Assembly: GCA_030159235.1 (NCBI GenBank)
Contig: BSBG01000005.1
Coordinates: 62,001 to 126,000 of the forward strand
Direction of reading: 5' to 3'
DNA from: Bacillus safensis
Lineage (GTDB): Bacteria; Bacillota; Bacilli; Bacillales; Bacillaceae
Length of the DNA: 64,000 bases
Shown here: positions 55,098-64,000 of the stretch, in pieces
Position numbering within the stretch: position 1 is the stretch's first letter
Layout: the number at the start of each line of letters is the position of its first letter
Program-made: the position numbers and the translations under genes
The notes under the pieces: model-generated
The model's input: the letters and a program-made list of their open reading frames with translations, nothing else
Told to the model about the DNA's origin: nothing
Database searches by the model: none

Positions 55098-56598
55098 GCT
55101 TCATCAGACGCTCATGCGATATTTTGGTTACGACTCATTTAAAGCAGGTCAAGAGGACATTATCCAAAGTGTACTGAATCAAAAAGACACGGTTGCTATG
55201 CTGCCCACTGGCGGCGGGAAGTCGATCTGCTATCAAATCCCTGGCTATTTGTCAGAAGGGCTAGTTCTCATTATTTCGCCGCTTTTATCGCTTATGGAGG
55301 ACCAAGTCGAACGAATGAAGATGCGCGGAGAAAAACGAGTGGCGGCACTTAACAGCACATTGTCATTTCAGGAGAGACGACATATCATTCGGCATTTGCC
55401 ATCATATAAATTTCTATTCGTCGCGCCTGAAGCATTAATGTCAGAGGTGCTGCTAGAGCAGCTTAAGTCGATGCATATTGGTCTATTTGTCGTCGATGAA
55501 GCTCATTGTATATCTGAATGGGGGCATGATTTCCGTCCGGAATATTCCAAGCTTGGAGAATGGCGAGAAGCGTTAGGTCATCCTGTCGCTTTAGCACTGA
55601 CAGCAACAGCAACGAAACAAACGCTAAAAGATACGGTGCAAACGTTAAGATTGCAGCAGCCAGACTTTCATATTCATTCTGTCAACCGGCCAAACATCGC
55701 ATTAGTTAAAGAAGTGCACGAAACGAAAGAAGCAAAAGAGAAACGAGCCATTGAGCTTGTGGAATACCTCCAAGGACCCGGCCTGATTTATTGCCCAACC
55801 CGGCAAATGACAGAAGATATGGCGCTTTTTATGAAACAAAAAACCCATCAGCGTGTAGAGTTTTATCATGGCGGAATGGATGCAGGAGACCGCATGCTCA
55901 TTCAGCAGCAATTTATCAGCGGTCAGCTTGATCTCATTTGCTGTACAAGTGCTTTTGGGATGGGAATTGATAAAGCAGATATACGATTTGTTATTCATAT
56001 GAGTCCGCCACAATCAATTGAAGCATTTATGCAGGAAATTGGAAGAGCAGGACGGGATGGGAAAAACAGTGTGAGCATTCTTTTGTATACAGAAGAGGAT
56101 GCGGATATTCAACAGCATTTAATACAAGCAGAAGGCTTTGATGACCCAGAAATTGATTTCTTTTTAGCACAGCTGACACAAATGCAGACACATGATGAAA
56201 AAAAATTACGAGAACAATTAATGGAATCAGGGCTTCAGGAGACGCGGGCAAGAATGCTGACACATTATTACATGATGTATCAGTCCGAACAGCCTCGCGT
56301 GCTCCTCATGACTCTGAAAGAGAAATTACAGGACAGACAAACAGAAAAACTGAGAAAAGTGTGGCAATTTAAGGAGCGGATCACAGGTCATGGCTGCTTT
56401 AGACAATCTCTGTTATCATACTTTTACGAACAGCTTGATCACACGGAGGATGTCTCCTCTGGTACATGCTGCTCTTCTTGCGGAATTGACCTGTCTCATT
56501 ATGAAAAAAAAGATCAACCATTGGAGCTGAATGAAATGAAACACTGGAAGACCGTGCTGGATCGTATGTTTCATCTGACAAAAGAGGCGCAGCATTGA
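55090..56598 (+). CDS. recS: RecQ-family ATP-dependent DNA helicase (RecS type)
   Basis: A 502-residue 3'-5' helicase. Walker A (PTGGGKS, K44), DEAH box (VVDEAHCISEWGHDF, about 136), TATATKQT and the motif VI region QEIGRAGRDG are intact. A zinc-binding segment (CCSSCG, near 460) follows, but no HRDC domain, so it is a short RecQ. Coupled to ypbB. Confidence 0.9.
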   Translation: MDKLHQTLMRYFGYDSFKAGQEDIIQSVLNQKDTVAMLPTGGGKSICYQIPGYLSEGLVLIISPLLSLMEDQVERMKMRGEKRVAALNSTLSFQERRHIIRHLPSYKFLFVAPEALMSEVLLEQLKSMHIGLFVVDEAHCISEWGHDFRPEYSKLGEWREALGHPVALALTATATKQTLKDTVQTLRLQQPDFHIHSVNRPNIALVKEVHETKEAKEKRAIELVEYLQGPGLIYCPTRQMTEDMALFMKQKTHQRVEFYHGGMDAGDRMLIQQQFISGQLDLICCTSAFGMGIDKADIRFVIHMSPPQSIEAFMQEIGRAGRDGKNSVSILLYTEEDADIQQHLIQAEGFDDPEIDFFLAQLTQMQTHDEKKLREQLMESGLQETRARMLTHYYMMYQSEQPRVLLMTLKEKLQDRQTEKLRKVWQFKERITGHGCFRQSLLSYFYEQLDHTEDVSSGTCCSSCGIDLSHYEKKDQPLELNEMKHWKTVLDRMFHLTKEAQH

Positions 56599-57236
56599 TT
56601 GAACAACATCGCCGAATCATCGAAAAATTAACCGATCGACAAGTCGTAGAACAGCTGTATTTCACGCAGCTGCTTATGCTGATCATTTCTTTTTTACTAG
56701 GTATTTTTATGTTCGCTCATTGGACAGATTTTACATCCCTTTGGGAGATCTATGATATGCGGATACTGACTTATGGAATTGGCGGCGCTTTGCTTGTCAT
56801 TATTATTGATGCGATTGTCATGAAGGTGTTTCCTGCTCATATGTATGATGATGGCGGCTTAAATGAAAAAATGTTCAAAAACCGCAGCTTCCCGCATATT
56901 GTGTGGTTAGCGCTACTCATCGCCTTTTCAGAGGAAATTCTATTCCGCGGGATCGTCCAGCAGCAATTTGGATTGGAGATTGCCAGTATTGTGTTTGCGC
57001 TCCTTCACTTTCGCTATTTATCAAAAATACTCTTGTTTATCCTTGTGGTTTCCATTAGTATTTTTTTAGGACTTTTATACGAGTGGACTGGGAATTTATT
57101 TGTTCCTGTCATGACCCATTTTGTCATTGACTTCGTGTTTGCTTGTCAAATTCGTTTGAAATATAGGGGGAGGGATGAACATGGAAGAAATGTCGAGAAT
57201 GAAGAGAAAGAAGCAGCAGCTGACAAACAACCATGA
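56595..57236 (+). CDS. ypbD: CAAX-protease-family membrane protein YpbD
   Basis: A 213-residue membrane protein of the CPBP/Abi family. The glutamate pair E113-E114 with R (FSEEILFRGIVQQQF) and a later histidine (VFALLHF, and VMTHFVIDF) form the predicted metalloprotease site. About five or six helices. TTG start overlapping the recQ stop. Its substrate is unknown. Confidence 0.85.
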   Translation: MIEQHRRIIEKLTDRQVVEQLYFTQLLMLIISFLLGIFMFAHWTDFTSLWEIYDMRILTYGIGGALLVIIIDAIVMKVFPAHMYDDGGLNEKMFKNRSFPHIVWLALLIAFSEEILFRGIVQQQFGLEIASIVFALLHFRYLSKILLFILVVSISIFLGLLYEWTGNLFVPVMTHFVIDFVFACQIRLKYRGRDEHGRNVENEEKEAAADKQP

Positions 57237-57945
57237 CGATGATGTAGAGGAAATTCTTGAAGAAAAAGTACATCCTTCAGATGATTCTCACTTTCCTTCA
57301 CGAGAAGATTTCCATGAATATAAAAAGCAGCGCACGAAAAAAGTGCGCAATCCATTATTTACAACACTAGCTATTATCTTTCCTATTATCGTCATCACGG
57401 TGTTCTTCCTTTTGATTTACTACACGTCAAAGGAAATTAACCATAATAATAATCAAGATGTATATAATATTGATTCTACATCAAGTGCTGACACAGACCC
57501 AGTCCCATCAGCACTTGTCGAAACGAAAAATGACTCAAGCGCTGTTAAAGCGGATGCGTCTGATGATGAGAAGCAAAAGAAAGATGAAGAAAAAGAAAAG
57601 CAGCAATCGAAGGAAAAAGAAGAGAAGAAGAAAAAAGAAAAAGCCGCTAAAGAGAAAGAAGAGCGTGAAAAAGCCGAAGCTGCCAAAAAGCGCGAACAGC
57701 AGCAGCTAGCCCTTCAAAAGCAACAAGAAGAGAAAAAACGAAAAGAAGCGGAAGAGAGAAAGAAGCAGGAAGAAAAGCCAGTTCGTGTCGTACAGCACAC
57801 TGTTGGCCCAGAGGAAAACCTGTACCGAATCTCGATGAAGTATTACAAAAATCGTTCGGGTGAAGAGAAAATTAGAGCCTATAATCACTTGAAGGGTAAC
57901 AGCGTGTATAGCGGTCAAGTGCTGAATATTCCACTAGAAAACTAA
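57181..57945 (+). CDS. ypbE: Membrane-anchored coiled-coil protein with LysM, YpbE
   Basis: A 254-residue type II membrane protein. Cytoplasmic head (about 1-58), transmembrane helix (about 60-82), a long K/E/Q coiled coil (about 125-195), and a C-terminal LysM (VGPEENLYRISMKYYKNRSGEEKIRAYNHL) that binds peptidoglycan. ATG 57181 fits GGAGGG better than ATG 57175. The gene overlaps ypbD by 56 nt. Confidence 0.88.
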   Translation: MEEMSRMKRKKQQLTNNHDDDVEEILEEKVHPSDDSHFPSREDFHEYKKQRTKKVRNPLFTTLAIIFPIIVITVFFLLIYYTSKEINHNNNQDVYNIDSTSSADTDPVPSALVETKNDSSAVKADASDDEKQKKDEEKEKQQSKEKEEKKKKEKAAKEKEEREKAEAAKKREQQQLALQKQQEEKKRKEAEERKKQEEKPVRVVQHTVGPEENLYRISMKYYKNRSGEEKIRAYNHLKGNSVYSGQVLNIPLEN

Positions 57946-58004
57946 TCATCTGGCATGAATCAATAAAGAAGCACATACATATGTAGAAAAAAAGGACAGG
58001 GTGT

Positions 58005-58466
58005 ATGTATGTGATGACATTGCACGCAATCAGCCGCTATATGGATCAGCCCACACAGAAAATGATGGAAACATTGATTAAAAGAAAGCACAAATATGAG
58101 GGCTTTGCCAAGCAGTGCAAAAGATGGCAATGGACAGCCCTTCTATCGCTGGCGGTTCTTTTGTTTTATTTTGTGTTATTGGTAAATTCGAAAGGCTCAC
58201 TTCAGCCGGAAGCGATGATTGCAACACTGCTTGGCCATGAAGTATTTCTGTTTTGGATCATGGCCGAGGTGTTTGCTTTTTACGCATCTTATTACTATAA
58301 GAAAAAAGAAGAAAAGGCTGAGGATGAATATCATCGGCTTAGATGTGAAATTATACAAAAAAGCACAGACTTATGGCCTCAATCAAATCAGTGGAAAGAG
58401 CGTGAGGCGGTTTTTCACTATATGCAGAGTCAATATGACATTAATCTCTATTATGAAAGTAAATAA
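58005..58466 (+). CDS. ypbF: Membrane protein YpbF
   Basis: A 153-residue protein with two hydrophobic helices (about 46-64 and 82-104) and charged ends. Start at ATG 58005 after AAAGGA. Function unknown; conserved between ypbE and ypbG. Confidence 0.8.
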   Translation: MYVMTLHAISRYMDQPTQKMMETLIKRKHKYEGFAKQCKRWQWTALLSLAVLLFYFVLLVNSKGSLQPEAMIATLLGHEVFLFWIMAEVFAFYASYYYKKKEEKAEDEYHRLRCEIIQKSTDLWPQSNQWKEREAVFHYMQSQYDINLYYESK

Positions 58467-58471
58467 ATGAG

Positions 58472-58505
58472 AAAAAAGACGTTTAACAGTTGAAACGTCT
58501 TTTTT
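58472..58505 (+). terminator. Terminator of the recS-ypbF cluster
   Basis: AAAAAAGACGTTT and AAACGTCTTTTTT arms with an 8-nt loop. Confidence 0.85.
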
Positions 58506-58552
58506 CATTCAATCGTCTTATGAGAGAAAGATATGTAAGGGAGCCATTTGTG

Positions 58553-59341
58553 ATGAAATATGCCATCGGATTTACTGCCGCCATTGCGGCTGTTACAACA
58601 GGTGTATGTGTAACGGCAAAAATGGTGAAAACAGCGAAACAAAACAACATCAAAAAGCACTACTTTACAATAGAAGCACTTCAATCAGATCGGCCAGCAG
58701 TTATTTTTTTTATTTCTGATACACACAGACGCCTCATCAGTGACACTTTATTAGCAGAAGTCAGACAGGAAAAGCCCGATGTGATTATGATCGGCGGGGA
58801 TTTAGCCGAAAAAGGTGTACCCTACGCAAGGATTGAAGAAAATGTGAAACGTTTATCAAGAATTGCGCCGGTTTATTTTGTTTGGGGAAATAATGATCAT
58901 GAGCTGCATCAGCAAAAGTTTAAAGAGATTCTTCATGCATACAATGTCACGACTCTGCAAAATGAAACGGCTGTATGGAACTTCGAAGGACAGCAAATCA
59001 AAGTCGGAGGAATTGATGATATTCGGCTTGAAAAAGCAGATTATGAAGCGATACGACCTGAGTTTGTGAAAGATGATGTAAATATTCTCTTATCACACAA
59101 TCCAGATGTGCATCATTTGATGAGTGAAGAAGAGGGGATCGACCTTGTGCTGAGCGGTCATACACACGGGGGACAGATCCGAATTGGGAAATTTGGCCCG
59201 TATGAAAAAGGAAGAACAGGACAGGTCAAAGGTGCGTTCTTTCTCATTAGTAATGGCTATGGGACAACAAAGATCCCCATGCGTCTCGGAGCAGAACCAG
59301 AAACCCATCTGATCTATTTAATGCCTCTAAAAACGCGTTAA
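58553..59341 (+). CDS. ypbG: Calcineurin-like phosphoesterase YpbG
   Basis: A 262-residue metallophosphoesterase with an N-terminal membrane anchor (about 5-27). ATG 58553 follows AAGGGAG. The metal motifs are mostly present: D-T-H (ISDTHRRL), GGD (MIGGDLAEKG), GNNDHE and SGHTHGGQ, with LLSHNPD. Related to YkoQ/YaeI phosphodiesterases; substrate unknown. Confidence 0.85.
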   Translation: MKYAIGFTAAIAAVTTGVCVTAKMVKTAKQNNIKKHYFTIEALQSDRPAVIFFISDTHRRLISDTLLAEVRQEKPDVIMIGGDLAEKGVPYARIEENVKRLSRIAPVYFVWGNNDHELHQQKFKEILHAYNVTTLQNETAVWNFEGQQIKVGGIDDIRLEKADYEAIRPEFVKDDVNILLSHNPDVHHLMSEEEGIDLVLSGHTHGGQIRIGKFGPYEKGRTGQVKGAFFLISNGYGTTKIPMRLGAEPETHLIYLMPLKTR

Positions 59342-59506
59342 CTTGCTGCACCCTCAATATTTTCCATAAAAGTCACTGTAAGCATCGCTTCATGCTTGTC
59401 TTCCGTCTTGACACAGTGTAAACTGAATACAAAATTAAGAACCTATGACTCATCATCTCATATACTACAGTATGATGTGTGTTTAGAAGAGGCAGGAGGG
59501 AACGTT

Positions 59507-60085
59507 ATGCGACTGGAGCGTCTGAATTATAATAAAATCAAAATTTTTCTCACACTAGATGACCTGACAGACCGAGGTCTTACGAAAGAAGACCTTTGGA
59601 AAGATTCGTTCAAAGTCCATCAACTGTTTAAAGACATGATGAACGAAGCGAATCAGGAGCTCGGTTTTGAAGCGAATGGACCGATTGCAGTTGAAGTGTT
59701 TTCTCTTCAGGCGCAGGGGATGGTCGTCATTGTCACAAAGAGTCAGCAGGAAGATGCTGATGATGAGTTTGATGAAGATTACATTGAGATGCAAGTCAAG
59801 CTCGACGAGAGCAAGCATGTGCTCTATCAATTTGCCTCGTTTGAAGATGTGATTCAACTGTCCCATAGTTTAAGTCGTATTGGACTTTTAGGGGGGACAG
59901 TTTACCATTATGAAGGCCAATATTATCTCAGCCTAGATGATGTTGGAGAACTATCTGCTGATACAGTCATTTCCATTTTAGCGGAGTTTGGTTCGCCTAC
60001 GACATTAACCATTCACCGGCTAAAAGAATATGGAAAAGTGATCATGCAAGAAGATGCAGTGAAAACGATTCAACTGTATTTTTAA
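59507..60085 (+). CDS. mecB: Adaptor protein MecB (YpbH)
   Basis: A 192-residue MecA paralogue that delivers substrates to ClpC. ATG 59507 follows GGAGGG and gives the family start MRLERLNYNKIKIFLTLDDL. The C-terminal domain contacts ClpC. An acidic linker (EDADDEFDEDYIE) separates the halves. Confidence 0.92.
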   Translation: MRLERLNYNKIKIFLTLDDLTDRGLTKEDLWKDSFKVHQLFKDMMNEANQELGFEANGPIAVEVFSLQAQGMVVIVTKSQQEDADDEFDEDYIEMQVKLDESKHVLYQFASFEDVIQLSHSLSRIGLLGGTVYHYEGQYYLSLDDVGELSADTVISILAEFGSPTTLTIHRLKEYGKVIMQEDAVKTIQLYF

Positions 60086-60106
60086 TCACTTTTTTCTATT
60101 ATATTT

Positions 60107-60140
60107 AATACTGTTGTGATGAAACAACAGTATTTTTTTA
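60107..60140 (+). terminator. Terminator of mecB
   Basis: AATACTGTTGT and ACAACAGTATT perfect arms plus T run. Confidence 0.9.
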
Positions 60141-60199
60141 TATCCTTTTTATATTTATAAACGCTGATATTTTATTTTGATAAAAAACGCTTTTTACCT

Positions 60200-60227
60200 T
60201 TGCTTTACCAGTACGAAGGTGTATACT
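60200..60227 (+). promoter_or_regulatory. Promoter of gudB
   Basis: TTGCTT (60200-60205), 16 bp, TATACT (60222-60227), 53 nt before the start codon. Confidence 0.6.
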
Positions 60228-60280
60228 ATTGCTTGAAAGGGAGCAGTAGATCATGAAAGATTTCTAGGGGGTTTATTTTA

Positions 60281-61555
60281 ATGGCAGCCGATCAAAACGC
60301 CGCTCATAACGCAGAAGATAAGCTAGATGTTTTAAAGTCAACTCAAACCGTCATACATAAAGCGCTAGACAAATTAGGGTATCCGCAGGAAGTGTATGAA
60401 TTGCTGAAGGAACCAATTCGTCTATTAACGGTCAAAATTCCAGTACGTATGGATGATGGATCGGTGAAAATTTTCACTGGTTATCGCGCGCAGCACAATG
60501 ATGCTGTCGGTCCAACAAAAGGCGGAATTCGTTTCCACCCGGATGTTACTGAAAAAGAAGTAAAAGCGCTTTCTATTTGGATGAGTTTAAAATGTGGAAT
60601 TGTGGATCTTCCTTATGGCGGAGGAAAAGGCGGTATTATCTGTGATCCAAGAGAAATGTCATTTAGAGAGCTTGAAAAACTAAGCCGCGGCTATGTTCGC
60701 GCCATCAGTCAAATTGTTGGACCAACAAAAGACGTTCCAGCGCCAGACGTGTTTACAAACTCTCAAATTATGGCATGGATGATGGATGAATATTCTAGAA
60801 TTGATGAGTTTAACTCGCCAGGATTTATTACAGGTAAACCAATTGTTCTTGGAGGATCACACGGACGTGATACTGCAACAGCAAAAGGTGTGACAATCTG
60901 CATCAAAGAAGCGGCGAAGAAAAAAGGAATTGACATTAACGGGGCTCGTGTTGTCGTACAGGGATTCGGTAATGCAGGAAGCTACTTGGCTAAATTTATG
61001 TATGATGCTGGAGCCAAAATCGTAGGGATTTCAGACGCATACGGCGGCTTATACGATGAAGATGGTCTAGACATTGACTACTTGCTTGACCGACGTGACA
61101 GCTTTGGAACCGTCACTAAACTATTTAACGATACGATTACAAACCAAGAGCTGCTTGAGCTGGATTGTGATATCCTAGTACCAGCAGCCATTGAAAACCA
61201 AATCACAGAAGATAATGCGGCAAACATTAAAGCCAAAATTGTCGTAGAAGCAGCAAACGGTCCAACAACACTGGAAGGAACAAAAATTCTTTCAGATCGT
61301 GGTGTACTGCTTGTTCCAGACGTACTTGCGAGTGCGGGTGGTGTGACTGTTTCTTACTTCGAATGGGTTCAGAATAATCAAGGGTTCTACTGGACTGAGG
61401 AAGAAGTCGAAACTCGATTAGAAGATATGATGGTGAAATCATTTAATAATATTTATGAAATGGCGCAAAACCGCCGAATTGATATGCGTCTTGCTGCATA
61501 TATGGTCGGTGTACGTAAAATGGCTGAAGCTTCTCGATTCAGAGGCTGGATTTAA
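60281..61555 (+). CDS. gudB: NAD-specific glutamate dehydrogenase GudB
   Basis: Oxidatively deaminates glutamate to 2-oxoglutarate and ammonia. 424 residues: GPTKGGIRFHPDV (K80), SLKCGIVDLPYGGGKGG (K104, K116), VQGFGNAGSYLA for NAD. At residues 94-96 the V-K-A triplet occurs once. B. subtilis 168 carries a duplicated VKA here that inactivates the enzyme, so this copy should be active without mutation. Confidence 0.95.
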   Translation: MAADQNAAHNAEDKLDVLKSTQTVIHKALDKLGYPQEVYELLKEPIRLLTVKIPVRMDDGSVKIFTGYRAQHNDAVGPTKGGIRFHPDVTEKEVKALSIWMSLKCGIVDLPYGGGKGGIICDPREMSFRELEKLSRGYVRAISQIVGPTKDVPAPDVFTNSQIMAWMMDEYSRIDEFNSPGFITGKPIVLGGSHGRDTATAKGVTICIKEAAKKKGIDINGARVVVQGFGNAGSYLAKFMYDAGAKIVGISDAYGGLYDEDGLDIDYLLDRRDSFGTVTKLFNDTITNQELLELDCDILVPAAIENQITEDNAANIKAKIVVEAANGPTTLEGTKILSDRGVLLVPDVLASAGGVTVSYFEWVQNNQGFYWTEEEVETRLEDMMVKSFNNIYEMAQNRRIDMRLAAYMVGVRKMAEASRFRGWI

Positions 61556-61579
61556 GCGGCTTATTTGCATCGCGCCTCA

Positions 61580-61611
61580 AAATCTCCTATCCTTAAATAG
61601 GAGATTTTTTT
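61580..61611 (+). terminator. Terminator of gudB
   Basis: AAATCTCCTAT-CCTTAA-ATAGGAGATTT hairpin plus T run. Confidence 0.9.
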
Positions 61612-61678
61612 ATGGAATGGAACAAAGAATCAAACAGCCCAGCAATTGTTATTGCGTGAAACGACAGGAGTGGAACAA

Positions 61679-62650
61679 ATGAAACAAGAAAAAGCGATCA
61701 TAATAGGAGGCGGCCCGTGCGGGTTATCAGCTGCCATCGCATTCAAGCAAATTGGTATTGATGCACTTGTGATTGAAAAGGGGAATGTCGTGAACAGTAT
61801 CTATCATTACCCAACACATCAAACCTTTTTCAGTACAAGTGAAAAGCTTGAGATCGGTGATGTCGCTTTTATTACTGAAAACCGCAAGCCCGTTCGTATT
61901 CAGGCACTCTCCTATTATCGAGAAGTAGTCAGAAGAAAAAGCCTACGTGTGCATGCCTTTGAAAAAGTAAGCGCCGTGACGAAACAAGATGGCCGTTTTA
62001 CCGTAAGTACATCAAAAGACGACTATTCATGTGATTACGTCGTAATTGCGACTGGCTATTATGATCATCCAAACTATATGAACGTGAAAGGAGAAGACCT
62101 TCCTCACGTATATCACTATTTTAAAGAGGGACATCCATACTTTGATAAAGATGTAACCGTGATCGGCGGGAAGAACTCCAGTGTCGATGCTGCGCTAGAA
62201 CTTGTGAAATGCGGAAGCAGAGTCACTGTGCTTTATAGAGGAACTGAATATTCATCCAGCATTAAACCTTGGATTTTACCAGAATTTGAAGCGCTTGTCC
62301 GTAATGGAACGATTCGAATGGAATTTGGCGCGCAAGTGCAAGAAATCACAGAAGAAGACGTGATCTTTACAAACCAGCAAGATCAAACGGATAGAGTGAA
62401 AAGTGATTATGTATTTGCCATGACTGGCTATCATCCAGATCATTCTTTCTTAGAAAAAATAGGTGTCGCGATTGATCAAGAATCAGGCCGTCCAACATTT
62501 GATGAACAGACAATGGAAACGAACGTAGAAGGCATTTTCATTGCAGGAGTCATTGCAGCTGGAAATAACGCTAATGAAATTTTCATTGAAAATGGAAGAT
62601 TTCATGGCGGACTCATTGCAGAAGAAATCAACAAAAGAATCAATGGTTAA
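61679..62650 (+). CDS. ypdA: Bacillithiol disulfide reductase-type flavoprotein YpdA
   Basis: A 323-residue NADPH-dependent flavoprotein. ATG 61679 follows AGGAG. FAD site IIIGGGPCGLSAAIA (with C14, proposed catalytic in YpdA/Bdr) and NADPH site VTVIGGKNSSVDAALELV; C-terminal GIFIAGVIAAGNNANEIFIENGRFHG. It reduces oxidised bacillithiol in Firmicutes. Confidence 0.9.
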   Translation: MKQEKAIIIGGGPCGLSAAIAFKQIGIDALVIEKGNVVNSIYHYPTHQTFFSTSEKLEIGDVAFITENRKPVRIQALSYYREVVRRKSLRVHAFEKVSAVTKQDGRFTVSTSKDDYSCDYVVIATGYYDHPNYMNVKGEDLPHVYHYFKEGHPYFDKDVTVIGGKNSSVDAALELVKCGSRVTVLYRGTEYSSSIKPWILPEFEALVRNGTIRMEFGAQVQEITEEDVIFTNQQDQTDRVKSDYVFAMTGYHPDHSFLEKIGVAIDQESGRPTFDEQTMETNVEGIFIAGVIAAGNNANEIFIENGRFHGGLIAEEINKRING

Positions 62651-62688
62651 AAAAGATCTGAATCCTTTAAAGGGTTCGGTTCTTTTTT
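62650..62688 (+). terminator. Terminator of ypdA
   Basis: AAAAGATCTGAATCC and GGGTTCGGTTCTTTT arms with several G-U type pairs, then T. Confidence 0.75.
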
Positions 62689-62803
62689 ATATAAAATGGA
62701 ATTATATAGAAATTTATTTTTAGAAAAAAGGGCTGAAGTCATATAAAAAAAGGGTAAATCATGGTACGATAATGAAGGATAATGTAGGGAAAGAGGTCTG
62801 GTT

Positions 62804-63460
62804 ATGATCGCAATCATCTCAGCAGGTTTAGCTCCCGGCATCGCACTTTTAAGTTATTTTTATTTGAAAGATCAGTACGACAATGAGCCGGTTCACATGG
62901 TCATCAGATCTTTTATGCTAGGTGTCATACTTGTGTTTCCAACCATGTTTATTCAATATGTCCTTCAAGAGGAAAATATCGCAACGAACCCTATCTTGAT
63001 TTCATTTGTGACGTCGGGTTTTTTAGAGGAATCCTTAAAATGGTTTATTTTAATGGTCAGCGTCTATGCGCATGCTCAGTTTGACGAACACTATGATGGG
63101 ATCGTGTATGGAACAAGTGTTTCACTTGGTTTTGCAACACTTGAAAATATTCTTTACTTAGTCGGTCATGGGGTCGAATATGCGTTTACCCGTGCTTTAT
63201 TACCTGTATCAAGTCACGCATTATTTGGTGTTGTGATGGGATTTTATATCGGAAAAGCCCGCTTCTCTGATAAAAAAGAGCAGCGCAAATGGCTAGTTCT
63301 TTCTTTGACGCTCCCTGTGCTGTTTCACGGCCTATATGATTTCATTTTATTAGGGATGAAAAACTGGGGATATATTATGCTGCCGTTCATGATTTTTTTA
63401 TGGTGGTTTGGCTTAAGGAAAGCGAAAAAAGCCCGTGCGGTAAAAATAGTGCAAGTTTGA
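62804..63460 (+). CDS. prsW: Intramembrane protease PrsW
   Basis: Performs site-1 cleavage of anti-sigma factor RsiW, releasing sigma-W. 218 residues, about eight helices. The metal/catalytic pair E75-E76 (FLEESLKWF) and conserved [16 protein letters not shown] and SSHALFG segments are intact. Confidence 0.92.
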   Translation: MIAIISAGLAPGIALLSYFYLKDQYDNEPVHMVIRSFMLGVILVFPTMFIQYVLQEENIATNPILISFVTSGFLEESLKWFILMVSVYAHAQFDEHYDGIVYGTSVSLGFATLENILYLVGHGVEYAFTRALLPVSSHALFGVVMGFYIGKARFSDKKEQRKWLVLSLTLPVLFHGLYDFILLGMKNWGYIMLPFMIFLWWFGLRKAKKARAVKIVQV

Positions 63461-63465
63461 TTTGG

Positions 63466-63497
63466 AAACGTCCTATTTGTTTATAGGGCGTTTTTTG
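63466..63497 (+). terminator. Terminator of prsW
   Basis: AACGTCCTAT and ATAGGGCGTT arms, one G-T pair, then six T. Confidence 0.85.
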
Positions 63498-63554
63498 TCT
63501 TTTCCATCCAATTCTCTCCTGTGTTGAATGTATAAAAATAGGAATCGGAAGAAA

Positions 63555-63561
63555 CATATAT
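63555..63561 (+). promoter_or_regulatory. Sigma-G-like -10 element of sleB
   Basis: CATATAT fits the sigma-G -10 (CATWHTA). GTATA lies upstream but with about 20 bp spacing instead of 18, so the assignment is tentative. sleB is a known sigma-G gene. Confidence 0.4.
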
Positions 63562-63591
63562 TCAAACATCAAAAGTACAGGAGGATCAAAT

Positions 63592-64000
63592 ATGGACAAA
63601 GCTCGTTTTATGAAACAAATCGTCCTCATCTTCTCAATCGTTCTACTCGCGTCTTCACTTTTGGCAGCCGGTAAAAGTGAAGCCTTCACTAGCCAAGTCA
63701 TCCAGCGGGGGGCAACAGGAGAAGATGTAGTCGAGCTGCAAGCGCGGCTCCAATACAATGGTTTTTACAATGGCAAAATTGATGGTGTCTATGGCTGGGG
63801 GACATACTGGGCCGTTCGAAACTTCCAAAGCCAATTTGGTGTGAAGAAGGTCGATGGTCTTGTAGGGGAACAAACAAAAAACCTATTAGTTCAAAAGACG
63901 AAATACTATAAAGAGTTTGTTCAAAAACAGCTGCAACAAGGGAATCAGTTTACCCATTATGGCGGGAAGCCCCTTGATCAGCAAACAAAGGCTCCTGCGC
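63592..64000 (+). CDS. sleB: Spore cortex-lytic enzyme SleB (5' part, cut by window edge)
   Basis: Lytic transglycosylase that degrades cortex during germination. ATG 63592 follows AGGAGG. Signal peptide about 1-31, then the N-terminal peptidoglycan-binding domain (VIQRGATGEDVVELQARLQYNGFYNGKIDGVYGWGTYWAVRNFQ, about 36-80). The C-terminal catalytic domain lies beyond the window. ypeB usually follows. Confidence 0.92.
   Translation, partial: MDKARFMKQIVLIFSIVLLASSLLAAGKSEAFTSQVIQRGATGEDVVELQARLQYNGFYNGKIDGVYGWGTYWAVRNFQSQFGVKKVDGLVGEQTKNLLVQKTKYYKEFVQKQLQQGNQFTHYGGKPLDQQTKAPA

Overview
The window is a 64 kb chromosomal segment of a Bacillus species, probably of the B. pumilus / safensis / altitudinis group. 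From end to end its gene order follows the yqjV to sleB segment of the B. subtilis 168 map: the spoIIA and spoVA sporulation operons, lysA, rib genes, scpAB, dacB-spmAB, resABCDE, sigX-rsiX, serA, gudB and sleB. The proteins are clearly orthologous but diverged, and several inserted genes are not ones I recall at these places in B. subtilis. An EndoQ-type nuclease and a subtilisin paralogue, both recognised from memory of the B. pumilus group, support the placement. Species assignment is inference.

Layout. 1-12.9 kb holds the yqj/yqk region: an MFS transporter cut by the window edge, a LexA-controlled Y-family polymerase with its YolD-like partner, GNAT and GrpB proteins, YqkB/YqkC, an inserted rap-phr quorum module, YqkD, YqkE, a small secreted protein, YqkF, and nudF-endoQ-ElaA-type GNAT. 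It ends in a structured intergenic repeat and yqkK. 12.9-18.8 kb holds a subtilisin-like protease, spoIIM, fur, yqzK, xerD and the nucleoside genes deoB-punA. 18.9-26.9 kb is the sporulation core: dacF-spoIIAA-spoIIAB-sigF and the seven-gene spoVA operon with a clear sigma-G promoter. 27-33.2 kb holds lysA, ypuA (ECF promoter), ppiB, a divergent MFS/TetR pair with putative operators, and two small genes. 33.2-35.9 kb is a reduced riboflavin locus. 35.9-42.1 kb holds ypuF, a 30-residue YjcZ-type gene, scpAB, ypuI, dacB-spmA-spmB and rluB. 42.1-49.9 kb holds cytochrome c biogenesis with its two-component system (resABCDE) and sigX-rsiX. 50-64 kb holds an M23/LysM secreted protein, serA, ribU behind a second FMN riboswitch, fer, ypbB-recQ-ypbD-ypbE-ypbF-ypbG-mecB, gudB, ypdA, prsW and the start of sleB.

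How the genes work together. Most of the window is housekeeping plus sporulation. sigF and its regulators drive forespore transcription, spoVA builds the dipicolinate channel, dacF, dacB and spmAB shape the cortex, and sleB later degrades it. prsW, rsiX/sigX, resDE, fur, the ComA-linked rap-phr pair and LexA add several stress and quorum inputs.

Main oddities. (1) The FMN riboswitch at 33.25 kb is followed by a terminator and a short non-coding scar instead of ribD, and the ribBA gene has lost its GTP cyclohydrolase II half, so this locus encodes only riboflavin synthase, DHBP synthase and lumazine synthase. (2) The rap stop codon is missing at its usual place, so the whole phr gene lies inside rap in another frame. 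(3) A 39-bp palindromic repeat occurs three times next to terminators. One copy is the end of a 178-nt structured element flanked by 27-bp direct repeats that contain the upstream gene's terminator. (4) gudB lacks the three-residue duplication that inactivates it in B. subtilis 168.
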